DNA from: Ensifer adhaerens
Lineage (GTDB): Bacteria > Pseudomonadota > Alphaproteobacteria > Rhizobiales > Rhizobiaceae
Reading direction: 5' to 3'
Assembly (NCBI RefSeq): GCF_028993555.1
Contig: NZ_CP118610.1
Coordinates: 2,356,001-2,420,000, forward strand
Length of the DNA: 64,000 nucleotides
A model generated the notes under the pieces. It did not search any database and was not told the DNA's origin. It was given only the letters and a program-made list of their open reading frames with translations. The first letter of the stretch is position 1. Each line of letters starts with the position of its first letter. Made by a program: the position numbers and the translations under genes. Shown in pieces: positions 52,748-60,855 of the stretch.

Positions 52748-52815
52748 TCCTTGGAGGGCCGCCCAAGGACAGAAACATGCAGCAATTCAAAGTGCTACAG
52801 CGCTGGCGCTGGTCC
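52748..52815 (+). repeat. Two-palindrome intergenic element, copy D (truncated)
   Basis: Left palindrome TCCTTGG/CCAAGGA, then ATGCAGCAATTCAAAGTGCT identical to copy C and F, then CTACAGCG joined directly to CTGGCGCTGG. The inner GCGCGTCT stem is gone, so the right hairpin is reduced to one short stem. It lies just upstream of the serine hydrolase gene on the other strand. Confidence 0.75.
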
Positions 52816-52940
52816 GATGGAACGCACGATCGCTGTCGAGTTGCAGAGAGAACCAGCATTTCGCGGACAGGAAAAGCCTGCAGACTGCAAATTTCCAATT
52901 TCCGGGGAATGGAGAGCCTGGAGAGCGCTGGGCCTCAGCC

Positions 52941-54491
52941 TTAGGCCGAGCGGCGCAGATCCGCCGCTTCGCCTGCCTCAAGTAATGCCGCCACATCCGT
53001 AAGCGCCGGCGATATCCACGGGCCGCGGACTTCCACGGCGCCGCTGGCCTGCGCGCAATCCATCTCGCTTTCCTTTTCGATGCCGCGCACCGCAATCGGC
53101 AGGCGCAGTACATGCCCGGTCTTGATCAGGCAGGCGAGCAGCGCAACGCTGCGTTCGCTGCCGTGGGTCGCCCGGATGGCGGTCAGATCGATGGTCACCT
53201 GGTCGGGCTGCAGTTCGGCAATCATGTTCAAGGGCAAGGATGAACCGGCGCCGCCGCCAAGCGCAATGCGCACACCCAGCGCCTGCAACCCCTGGAGATT
53301 TTCGGAAATCAGGGCGAGATCCTCTGTCGAAAAGTCCGCGGTGATCTCGATCGTCAGGCGTCCCGGCGGCAAGCTTGCTTCGGCGAGGCATTGGCCGACC
53401 TGCGCAACGAAGTCTCGATCCTTGAGTTGCGGAGCGAAGGGCGCGACGGTCAGCCCGGTCGGCGAAGCCCAGCGGGCAGCTTCTGCACAGGCCGCCTGAA
53501 GTGTCCAATAGCCGAGCACAAGCGCGCTCGTGCTCTGCTCCGACGGCTCGACGATGGTTTTCGCACTGATGACGCCGCGAAGCGGGTGCCGCCAGCGCAG
53601 CAGCGCCTCGAACGCGCGGATGGATCCGCTTGCCGTCCCGCCGATCGGCAGGAATTCGAGGAAGAATTCTCCGTCTTCGAGCCCGCGCGCCACATCGCGC
53701 TCGGCCTCCGCCCGCTGCCGGGCGGCATGGGTCAGTGTTTCCGAATGGAAGGCGTGGCTGTTGCCGCTCACCGCCTTCGCCTCGTAGAGCGCCAGATCGG
53801 CACGCTTCAGCACCTCGCCCGTCGCGGTATCGCTGCGCTCGACGAAGGCGATGCCGATGCTGCAGCCGGAAGCGACCCTTGCATCGCCGAGATCGAACGG
53901 CGCTTCGAACAGCGCCTTTACCCGCATTGCGAGTGTTTCCGCCTCGGCCTGCGATGATGCGCCAGCAGCTGTGAGCACGAACTCGTCTCCCCCCAGCCGG
54001 TAGATGGTCGCCTCTCCGGAAAAGGCACGCCTCAGACGCGCACCGAAGAGCGCCAGCAGCCGGTCGCCGGCATCGTGACCCATCGTATCGTTGATCGCCT
54101 TGAACCGGTCCAGATCGAGAAGGAGCAGCGCGTTGCGTTCGAAGGCGGCCCCTTCTGCGCAAAGCGCCTGGCGAATGTCCGCCTCCAGCGCCGCGCGGTT
54201 GGCAAGCCCGGTAAGTTTGTCGCGGTGGACTTCGTGGCGCAAGCGCCGCTCGGCGCGGCGCGCTGCATGCAACTCGTGTTCGAGGCGGCGCGAGTAGCGC
54301 CAGCGATAGAAAGATCCGCCGAGGAGGAAGGGCATGGCGCCAGCCGCAAGCATTGCCGGAACATCCCAATGCGATTGTTTTGCGAACACGGTTTCGGTCG
54401 CCAGCCACGCCGCAGAAACCAGAGCCCCCAATGCCGCGCCGGCAGCCGCAAATCGCTGCTCGGGCTTCGGCAGAAACGTTCTTAACATCAT
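52941..54491 (-). CDS. GGDEF diguanylate cyclase with degenerate EAL domain
   Basis: A 516-residue membrane protein. Two TM segments (about residues 14-60) precede a GGDEF domain with the intact active site RLGGDEFVL (167-171) but no RxxD inhibitory site before it. The EAL domain keeps FEALLRWRHPLRG (295-297) but lacks other catalytic residues: the conserved DDFGTG loop is LGGGAGSS, the NLS motif is VAPFAPQL, and the late LKID lysine is missing (VTIDLTAI). So it probably makes c-di-GMP and cannot cleave it; the EAL part may bind c-di-GMP or a partner. Confidence 0.9.
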   Translation of the reverse strand: MMLRTFLPKPEQRFAAAGAALGALVSAAWLATETVFAKQSHWDVPAMLAAGAMPFLLGGSFYRWRYSRRLEHELHAARRAERRLRHEVHRDKLTGLANRAALEADIRQALCAEGAAFERNALLLLDLDRFKAINDTMGHDAGDRLLALFGARLRRAFSGEATIYRLGGDEFVLTAAGASSQAEAETLAMRVKALFEAPFDLGDARVASGCSIGIAFVERSDTATGEVLKRADLALYEAKAVSGNSHAFHSETLTHAARQRAEAERDVARGLEDGEFFLEFLPIGGTASGSIRAFEALLRWRHPLRGVISAKTIVEPSEQSTSALVLGYWTLQAACAEAARWASPTGLTVAPFAPQLKDRDFVAQVGQCLAEASLPPGRLTIEITADFSTEDLALISENLQGLQALGVRIALGGGAGSSLPLNMIAELQPDQVTIDLTAIRATHGSERSVALLACLIKTGHVLRLPIAVRGIEKESEMDCAQASGAVEVRGPWISPALTDVAALLEAGEAADLRRSA

Positions 54492-54590
54492 GTCGACGCC
54501 CCCGAATATAAGCCGGTGCTAGCACGCCAGGGTTTAATGATTTCTTATGGGTGAAAAATTGTATTGCGACCATCTGAGCGCGCGCTGGGG

Positions 54591-54608
54591 CTGTGGAAAC
54601 CTCGTCAT
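54591..54608 (+). promoter_or_regulatory. Weak candidate PHO box upstream of btaA
   Basis: CTGTGGA-N4-TCGTCAT has the 7-4-7 layout of the PhoB box (CTGTCAT-N4-CTGTCAT) and matches 9 of 14 positions. Rhizobial btaAB genes are known to be phosphate-starvation induced through PhoB, which is why I looked here. The match is weak. Confidence 0.25.
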
Positions 54609-54666
54609 CAAAGTGTAGCGGAGTCACTTTAGAAGCGGCTAAGTTTCAACTGGATGACCGGCAGAG

Positions 54667-55917
54667 ATGACCGAACTAGCCCCCGACGTTGGCTTTGGCA
54701 GAAAAAATCCGAAGCTGAAAAACGCCCTGCTCCAGCACAAGACCTTCTCCCTTGCCGGCCTTTCGGAACGTCTCTTCGGCCTGCTGTTTTCCGGTCTTGT
54801 CTACCCGCAGATCTGGGAGGACCCGATCGTCGACATGGAAGCGATGCAGCTCGGCCCGGAGCATCGGATCGTCACCATCGGCTCCGGCGGCTGCAACATG
54901 CTGACCTATCTGTCGGCCGGCCCGCGCAGGATCGACGTGGTCGACCTCAACCCGCACCACATCGCGCTGAACCGCCTCAAGCTCGCGGCCTTCCGCCACC
55001 TGCCGAGCCACAAGGACGTGACGCGGTTCCTGGCGACCCAGGGCACGGCCACCAACGTCCAGGCCTTCGATCTCTTCATTGCGCCGAAGCTCGACACGGC
55101 AACGCGCAGCTACTGGAACGGCCGCGACATGACCGGCCGCCGCCGCATCGGCGTCTTTGGCCGCAACATCTATCGCACCGGTCTGCTCGGCCGCTTCATC
55201 GCCGCAAGCCACCTGCTTGCCCGCCTGCATGGCGTCAACCCGGAAGAGTTCGTCCGGGCCGGCTCGATGCGCGAGCAGCGCCAGTTCTTCGACGAGCGCC
55301 TGGCGCCCCTTTTCGATCGCCCCGTCATCCGCTGGATCACCGGCCGCAAGAGCTCGCTTTTCGGGCTTGGCATCCCGCCGCAGCAGTTCGACGAGCTTGC
55401 AAGCCTCAGCAGCGAGAAGTCGCTCGCCGCCGTGCTGCGCCACCGCCTGGAAAAGCTTACCTGCCACTTCCCGCTGCGGGAAAACTACTTCGCCTGGCAG
55501 GCCTTCGGCCGTCGCTATCCGCTGCCGCACGAAGGTGAGTTGCCACCCTACCTCAATGCCCGCGCCTATGAGGCGATCCGCAACAATGCCGAGCGTGTCG
55601 AGGTTCACCACGCAAGCTACACCGAACTCCTGGCCAACAAGCCGGCCGCTTCCGTCGACCGCTACATCCTGCTCGACGCACAGGACTGGATGACTGACCA
55701 GCAGCTCAACGACCTCTGGACCGAGATCACCCGCACGGCGGATGCCGGCGCGATCGTCATCTTCCGCACGGCGGCAGAAGACAGCATCCTGCCCGGCCGC
55801 GTCTCCTCGGCCCTGCTCGACCAGTGGCATTACGATGCCGAAGCATCGGTCAAGCTCGGTGCCGAAGACCGCTCCGCCATCTACGGTGGTTTCCACATCT
55901 ACCGGAAGAAGGCTTGA
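54667..55917 (+). CDS. btaA: S-adenosylmethionine:diacylglycerol 3-amino-3-carboxypropyltransferase BtaA
   Basis: First enzyme of DGTS betaine-lipid synthesis: it transfers the 3-amino-3-carboxypropyl group of SAM to diacylglycerol. The 416-residue product has the N-terminal KTFSLAGLSERLFGLLFSGL and YPQIWEDPIVDMEAM, a SAM-binding IVTIGSGGCNMLTYLSAGPR, and DVVDLNPHHIALNRLKLAAF, all typical of BtaA. It is followed 4 bp later by btaB. In Sinorhizobium these membrane lipids replace phospholipids when phosphate is scarce. Confidence 0.95.
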   Translation: MTELAPDVGFGRKNPKLKNALLQHKTFSLAGLSERLFGLLFSGLVYPQIWEDPIVDMEAMQLGPEHRIVTIGSGGCNMLTYLSAGPRRIDVVDLNPHHIALNRLKLAAFRHLPSHKDVTRFLATQGTATNVQAFDLFIAPKLDTATRSYWNGRDMTGRRRIGVFGRNIYRTGLLGRFIAASHLLARLHGVNPEEFVRAGSMREQRQFFDERLAPLFDRPVIRWITGRKSSLFGLGIPPQQFDELASLSSEKSLAAVLRHRLEKLTCHFPLRENYFAWQAFGRRYPLPHEGELPPYLNARAYEAIRNNAERVEVHHASYTELLANKPAASVDRYILLDAQDWMTDQQLNDLWTEITRTADAGAIVIFRTAAEDSILPGRVSSALLDQWHYDAEASVKLGAEDRSAIYGGFHIYRKKA

Positions 55918-55921
55918 GCCG

Positions 55922-56590
55922 ATGCCTGAGACCGGGATTTCGCACGCGCGGCGCATGGACCACATGTACCGCTACCAGCGGCACTTCTACGATCTGACGC
56001 GGAAATACTATCTCTTCGGCCGCGACACGCTGATCCGGGAGATGAACCCGGCCCCCGGTGCCTCTGTGCTCGAAGTCGGCTGCGGCACCGGGCGCAATCT
56101 GGCGCTCATCGGCCGCTGCTTCCCTTCGGCCCGTCTCTTCGGCCTCGACATTTCCCAGGAAATGCTGACCTCTGCCGACACGAAGCTCAACCGCAGCGGC
56201 AAGCGCCGCGCCGCGCTTCAGGTCGCCGATGCCACGGACTTCAACCCGGCCATCTTCGGCGAACGCGGCTTCGATCGCATCGTCATCTCCTATTCGCTAT
56301 CGATGATCCCCGATTGGCAGAAGGCGATCGATGCGGCCATCGCCGCGCTCAATCCCGGCGGGTCGCTGCACATTGCCGATTTCGGCCAGCAGGAACGCCT
56401 GCCGGCAAGCTTCCGCCGGGCGCTGCACGGCTGGCTCGATCGCTTCCACGTCACACCACGCGCAAACCTGTTCGACGTGCTGCGCGAGAAGGCCCGAGAG
56501 AACGGCGGCGATCTCGAACGCCGTGCGATCGGCCGCGGCTATGCCTGGCTTGCGGTCTATCATCGTCCAGCCGTCGCAATCGCCGCCTGA
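55922..56590 (+). CDS. btaB: Diacylglycerylhomoserine N-methyltransferase BtaB
   Basis: Methylates diacylglycerylhomoserine three times with SAM to give DGTS. The 222-residue product is a class I methyltransferase with motif I SVLEVGCGTGRNLALIGRCF and FGLDISQEMLTSADTKLNRS. The N-terminus HMYRYQRHFYDLTRKYYLFG is shared by BtaB proteins. The ATG at 55922 lies 4 bp after the btaA stop, so both are one transcript. The frame extends upstream into btaA but that part is a shadow. Confidence 0.94.
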   Translation: MPETGISHARRMDHMYRYQRHFYDLTRKYYLFGRDTLIREMNPAPGASVLEVGCGTGRNLALIGRCFPSARLFGLDISQEMLTSADTKLNRSGKRRAALQVADATDFNPAIFGERGFDRIVISYSLSMIPDWQKAIDAAIAALNPGGSLHIADFGQQERLPASFRRALHGWLDRFHVTPRANLFDVLREKARENGGDLERRAIGRGYAWLAVYHRPAVAIAA

Positions 56591-56837
56591 AGCCGGGAAC
56601 CAGTCGCGCAGACGGCCGCCCCTGCCTCACTTCGCCAGAGCGCGCCGAAATCACGAAGGGGACTTCGCGCTGGGGTAGAAGTCGGTGCGCTCCCACCCCA
56701 CCTGCAATTCTCGCTTGAGCTAACCCAATTTTTACGATGATATGGTGAAGATGGGGTTCACGCCTCGCGGGGGAAATCACCGATATGGAAGCCATCGTGT
56801 GAGGCAGGATCGTCGCTCGTCTCTAGACAGGTACCTC

Positions 56838-57623
56838 ATGCGCCGGCTTCTCCTGGCTCTACTGCCCATTGCCACTCTCCTTTCCGCCTGTTCCTCGACC
56901 GATTACGACCTGATGCAGACGGCATCGATCCCGCCGCGCTTCCAGGATACGGACCCGCAGGACTTCGGTGATCGCACGCCACAGCGCCACAACATTCACG
57001 GCATCGACGTTTCGAAATGGAATGGCGATATCGACTGGATGAAGGTGAAGAACTCCGGCGTCTCCTTCGCCTTCATCAAGGCGACCGAAGGCAAGGACAG
57101 GGTCGATACCCGCTTCAACGAATACTGGCAAAGGGCGCGCGCCGCCGGCATCCCCTACGCGCCCTATCACTTCTATTATTTCTGCTCGTCCGCCGACGAA
57201 CAGGCCGACTGGTTCATCGCCAATGTGCCGAAGACCGCCGTCTACCTGCCGCCGGTACTCGACGTCGAGTGGAACGGCGAATCGAAGACCTGCCGCCACC
57301 GCCCGACGCCGGACGAAGTGCGCGTCGAGATGAAGCGCTTCATGGATCGCCTCGAAGCCCATTACGGCAAGCGGCCGATCATCTACACCTCGGTCGATTT
57401 CCACCGCGACAATCTCGTCGACCAGTTCAAGGAGCACCACTTCTGGGTGCGCTCGGTCGCCAAGCATCCGGGCGAAGTCTATGTCGAGCGCCGCTGGGCG
57501 TTCTGGCAGTACACCAGCACCGGCGTAATCCCGGGTATCGATGGCGCCACCGATATCAATGTCTTCGCCGGCTCGGCGAAAAACTGGAAGAATTGGGTCG
57601 CGGCGGTCTCACAGCCGAAGTAA
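56838..57623 (+). CDS. Glycoside hydrolase family 25 lysozyme-like lipoprotein
   Basis: A 261-residue lipoprotein (lipobox LLSAC, Cys18). After a short linker a GH25 domain begins at HNIHGIDVSKWNGDIDWMKV (D57) and contains the catalytic DxE pair in LPPVLDVEWNGE (D142, E144), with RPIIYTSVDFHR and AFWQYTSTGVIPGIDGATDI towards the end. GH25 enzymes cleave the MurNAc-GlcNAc bond by hydrolysis. The ATG at 56838 directly precedes the signal peptide; an earlier in-frame start to 56742 has no signal character. Confidence 0.92.
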   Translation: MRRLLLALLPIATLLSACSSTDYDLMQTASIPPRFQDTDPQDFGDRTPQRHNIHGIDVSKWNGDIDWMKVKNSGVSFAFIKATEGKDRVDTRFNEYWQRARAAGIPYAPYHFYYFCSSADEQADWFIANVPKTAVYLPPVLDVEWNGESKTCRHRPTPDEVRVEMKRFMDRLEAHYGKRPIIYTSVDFHRDNLVDQFKEHHFWVRSVAKHPGEVYVERRWAFWQYTSTGVIPGIDGATDINVFAGSAKNWKNWVAAVSQPK

Positions 57624-57704
57624 GACCGCCATTCTTGCCGGCAGCTGCGGCAAGGCACCCCATTTTCTTCTTTCGGTCATAATGCTCTGAAAGAGCAACA
57701 GCAG

Positions 57705-57800
57705 ATTTTACAGCGCCGCACGTCTGCAAGGATGCGCAAAGGTCGCTGTAACATTTTTGAACCGCCGCATGATTTGTCCCTAAATCGATGACGATTTATG
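57705..57800 (-). repeat. Two-palindrome intergenic element, copy E
   Basis: The only minus-strand copy. TAAATCG/CGATTTA (57781-57798) is the left palindrome; TTACAGCG/CGCTGTAA (57708-57751) closes the right one. The ATG is at 57770, but one extra base after codon 5 shifts the micro-frame, and the loop stop is not in frame. It lies between the GH25 and MltB-type genes. Confidence 0.82.
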
Positions 57801-57875
57801 GCGTTGTGCAGGCCTTCCAGCAATTTGGCTGTCCGTGGTGGTGTCTCCCGCACCCTGCGGCCAAAGAAAGGAATT

Positions 57876-59108
57876 ATGATGATCCGGACTACCCGGCACG
57901 CCCTGGCCTCCGTCGCCCTCCTGGCACTTACCGCCTCCACCGCCTTCGCCCAGACCGCGACGCAGACGGGCACGCAGGCAGCAGCCCCGACGGTTGCCTG
58001 CGGCGGCGACCTCGGTGCGTTTCTTCAAGGCGTGAAGGCCGAAGCTGTCACCAAGGGTGTTCCGGCCGATGTCGCCGACCGTGCGCTTGCGGGTGCTGTC
58101 GTCAACGAGAAGGTGCTGAGCCGCGACCGCGCTCAGGGCGTGTTCAAGCAGACCTTCACCGAATTCTCCAAGCGCACCGTCAGCAAGTCGCGGCTCGATA
58201 TCGGCCAGCAGAAGATGAAGGAATTTGCCGACGTCTTTGCTCGCGCCGAGAAGGAATTCGGCGTGCCGGCCCCGGTCATCACCGCCTTCTGGGCCATGGA
58301 GACCGATTTCGGCGCCGTTCAGGGCGACTTCAACACCCGTGATGCGCTGGTGACGCTGTCACATGACTGCCGCCGTCCGGAGATGTTCCGCCCGCAGTTG
58401 ATCGCAGCGATTGAGATGGTCCAGCACGGCGACCTCGATCCGGCAACGACGACCGGCGCCTGGGCCGGCGAGATCGGCCAGGTGCAGATGCTGCCGGAAG
58501 ACATCATCGCCTATGGCGTCGATGGCGACGGCGACGGCCACGTCAACCTCAAGAAGAGCTCGCCCGACGCGATCCTGACGGCCGCCAAGTTCATCCAGAG
58601 CCTCGGCTTCAAGGCCGGCCAGCCCTGGATCCAGGAAGTGAGCGTTCCCGAACAGCTGCCGTGGGAAAAGACCGGCCTGCAGCCGGGCATGAAGGCTTCG
58701 GACTGGTTCGCGCTCGGCGTCACGCCGCGCGACGGCAACACCGCCAACGGCAATCTCGAAGCCTCGCTGGTGCTGCCGCAGGGCCGCAAGGGCGTGGCCT
58801 TCCTCACCTACCCGAACTTCAACGTCTATCTCGAGTGGAACCAGTCGTTCATCTACACGACCTCGGCCGCCTACTTCGCAACCCGCCTCGCCGGCGCTCC
58901 GACCTATGAAGGCGGCAACCCGGAACCGGGCCTCGACGATGTCGGCATGAAGGAGCTGCAAACCAAGCTCCAGACGCTCGGCCACGACGTCGGCAAGGTC
59001 GACGGCATCCTTGGCTCCGGCACCCGCGCCGCGCTCCAGAAGGAGCAGCTCCGCCTCGGACGCCCGGCGGATGGCTGGGCGACGCTGGAACTCCTCAACG
59101 CCCTCTGA
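57876..59108 (+). CDS. Lytic murein transglycosylase (MltB type) with peptidoglycan-binding domain
   Basis: A 410-residue secreted enzyme. The signal peptide ends at TASTAFA-Q (about residue 25). The MltB-like SLT_2 domain has catalytic E142 in VITAFWAMETDFGAVQG, the conserved EIGQVQMLPEDIIAYGVD and GDGDGHVNLKKSSPDAILTA segments. The last 55 residues are a peptidoglycan-binding domain (GMKELQTKLQTLGHDVGKVD). AAGGAATT precedes the ATG. Unlike E. coli MltB it has no lipobox, so it should be soluble in the periplasm. Confidence 0.94.
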   Translation: MMIRTTRHALASVALLALTASTAFAQTATQTGTQAAAPTVACGGDLGAFLQGVKAEAVTKGVPADVADRALAGAVVNEKVLSRDRAQGVFKQTFTEFSKRTVSKSRLDIGQQKMKEFADVFARAEKEFGVPAPVITAFWAMETDFGAVQGDFNTRDALVTLSHDCRRPEMFRPQLIAAIEMVQHGDLDPATTTGAWAGEIGQVQMLPEDIIAYGVDGDGDGHVNLKKSSPDAILTAAKFIQSLGFKAGQPWIQEVSVPEQLPWEKTGLQPGMKASDWFALGVTPRDGNTANGNLEASLVLPQGRKGVAFLTYPNFNVYLEWNQSFIYTTSAAYFATRLAGAPTYEGGNPEPGLDDVGMKELQTKLQTLGHDVGKVDGILGSGTRAALQKEQLRLGRPADGWATLELLNAL

Positions 59109-59150
59109 GTGAACTCGGACCACGGATGTGGCTCGTGCGCAGGATTTGTT

Positions 59151-59186
59151 GCCCCGGGGATCGGAACCGATCCCCGGGGTTTCTTG
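59151..59186 (+). terminator. Rho-independent terminator of the MltB gene
   Basis: CCCCGGGGATCGG pairs perfectly with CCGATCCCCGGGG (13 bp, AA at the tip), followed by TTTCTTG, about 42 bp after the stop. The 59187-59404 remainder of the gap shows no gene. Confidence 0.85.
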
Positions 59187-59404
59187 TATCGGCGGTCCAG
59201 GCACGATAACCGCCCGGGACCGCCCGCGCCCGCTTGCTCACGAACACGACAAGAACCGGGTGGTCCCGGCGCGGACACCGGGCTATGAAATGTCGTCAGA
59301 TCGCAACCGGTCCGGGAATGTCGGGCGCAGCTTTTGCGCCACGCTCCCCATTCTCCGCCCGGACGAGGCTGGCAGGCGACCAATCACCACGGACAGGCAC
59401 ACCC

Positions 59405-60343
59405 ATGAATGCGCGAACCACAGTCGACGGCCATCAGATGAGCGTTAGAACCTGGGCACTGCTCGCCCTGCTCGGTCTCATCTGGGGCGGGTCCTTCTTC
59501 TTCGCCCGCGTGGCCATTGCCCATGTGCCGCCATTCACGCTGGTGGTGCTGCGGTTGGGCCTCGCAGCACTTGCCCTGCATCTCTATATCCGCGGCCGGT
59601 TCGGCATCTATCAGGCGCTTTCCGGCCGCTGGCGCGAATTTGCGCTGATGGGGCTGATCAACAACGCCATTCCGCACGCCTTCATCTTCCTCGGCCAGAC
59701 TGAGATCGGCGCCGGGCTGGCGGCGATCCTCAACGCCACGACGCCGGTCTGGACCGTCATCATCGCCAATATGGCGACCGAGGACGAAAAGCTGAGCTCC
59801 GGCAAGATCGGCGGCTGCCTGCTGGGGCTTGCCGGCACCGTGGTGCTGATCGGGCCGAGTGCGGTTGCGGGCCTCTTCGGCACCACGAGCGGCATTCCGC
59901 TCTGGGCGCTGCTGCTTCCGGTGCTGGCTGCCGTCAGCTATGGCCTTGCGGCAACCTACGGCAAGCGCTTCCGAAATCTCGCACCGCCGGTGACGGCCGC
60001 CGGCCAACTCACCGCATCGACGCTGATGATGCTGCCCGTTGCTGCCTTCACCGATGCGCCCTGGACCCTACCGATGCCGCCGATGGAAGCGATACTTGCC
60101 ATCCTCGGCCTCGCGCTCGTCTCCACCGCCTATGGATACATCCTCTTTTTCCGGATCATGGCGGAGGCCGGCGCCACCAATGCCTCGCTTGTCACCCTGC
60201 TGGTGCCGCCAAGCGCGATCCTGCTCGGCTATCTCTTCCTCGGCGAAACGCTGCAGGCGGCCGATGTCGGCGGAATGGCACTGATCGCCCTTGGGCTTGC
60301 CGTGCTTGATGGCCGCATCCTGCGGCTCAAGAACGCCGCCTGA
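59405..60343 (+). CDS. EamA/DMT superfamily transporter (RhaT/PecM-like)
   Basis: A 312-residue inner-membrane protein with about ten TM segments in two EamA repeats. The first repeat shows LIWGGSFFFARVAIAHVPPF and the second shows SYGLAATYGKRFRNLAPPVT and LGYLFLGETLQAADVGGMAL, all typical of the 10-TM DMT exporters. Solute unknown (amino acids and metabolites are usual). I chose the ATG at 59405; a second in-frame ATG at 59438 begins closer to TM1 and is a real alternative because both ribosome sites are weak. Confidence 0.9.
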   Translation: MNARTTVDGHQMSVRTWALLALLGLIWGGSFFFARVAIAHVPPFTLVVLRLGLAALALHLYIRGRFGIYQALSGRWREFALMGLINNAIPHAFIFLGQTEIGAGLAAILNATTPVWTVIIANMATEDEKLSSGKIGGCLLGLAGTVVLIGPSAVAGLFGTTSGIPLWALLLPVLAAVSYGLAATYGKRFRNLAPPVTAAGQLTASTLMMLPVAAFTDAPWTLPMPPMEAILAILGLALVSTAYGYILFFRIMAEAGATNASLVTLLVPPSAILLGYLFLGETLQAADVGGMALIALGLAVLDGRILRLKNAA

Positions 60344-60533
60344 ACGGGGAATCGGGGCGCCGAATTCGTGCCCTTCTGATGCGCTCACGCACGGTTACGG
60401 ACGTTTATATTAACCTTGCAGAAGCAATTGTGAAAAAAATGTGGCAGCCTGAAAAAGATAAATATCTCAATATTATAGCCCTGTGAATAAGGCCGCCCTC
60501 CCTCACGGATTTCGCACTGCAGCACAAGTTTCG

Positions 60534-60562
60534 CTTTAACACATCGTGATTTCGCCCTATGT
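60534..60562 (+). promoter_or_regulatory. Sigma-70-type promoter of the 25-residue peptide gene
   Basis: CTTTAA and CTATGT are separated by exactly 17 bp, close to the rhizobial CTTGAC/CTATAT pattern. Transcription would begin near 60569, 24 nt before the start codon. The preceding 60344-60533 is AT-rich, with no gene. Confidence 0.5.
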
Positions 60563-60592
60563 TTTAACGCGTCAACGCAGGGAGGGTCATCC

Positions 60593-60670
60593 ATGGGCCT
60601 TACACATTCGCTGAATGTCCTCATGATCAGTGCAGCGTTCGTATTCGTGGCCACGATGCTCTTCATCTGA
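60593..60670 (+). CDS. 25-residue hydrophobic peptide (small membrane protein)
   Basis: A complete short gene: promoter, GGGAGGG ribosome site 6 nt before the ATG, 25 codons, TGA. The peptide starts MGLTHSLNVLMISAAFVFVA and continues TMLFI. From residue 7 on it is hydrophobic, enough for one transmembrane span. A strong terminator lies 117 bp after the stop, so it is probably transcribed alone. Such minimal membrane proteins often modulate a larger membrane complex. I do not know a function. It is below usual gene-calling limits. Confidence 0.65.
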   Translation: MGLTHSLNVLMISAAFVFVATMLFI

Positions 60671-60786
60671 TGAGCGGCCGCTGAGAGTCCAAACCGAATA
60701 GGGACTTAAATTTCCGGAAATCCATTTTGCAGCACCAAGGAAGCTAGACCGCCAAGAGAGCATAGGGTCTAATCGCTGCGACAGAA

Positions 60787-60829
60787 AAGAAAGCGCATGA
60801 AGGCAACCCTTCATGCGCTTTCTTGTTTT
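60787..60829 (+). terminator. Rho-independent terminator of the 25-residue peptide transcript
   Basis: AAGAAAGCGCATGAAGG pairs perfectly with CCTTCATGCGCTTTCTT (17 bp, loop CAAC), followed by GTTTTC. Confidence 0.9.
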
Positions 60830-60855
60830 CGGATGTCTCTTGCCTGGATGGGTTA

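Noticed and set aside
54676..55965. Minus-strand open frame of 429 codons
   Set aside because: Antisense to btaA, which has clear family motifs.
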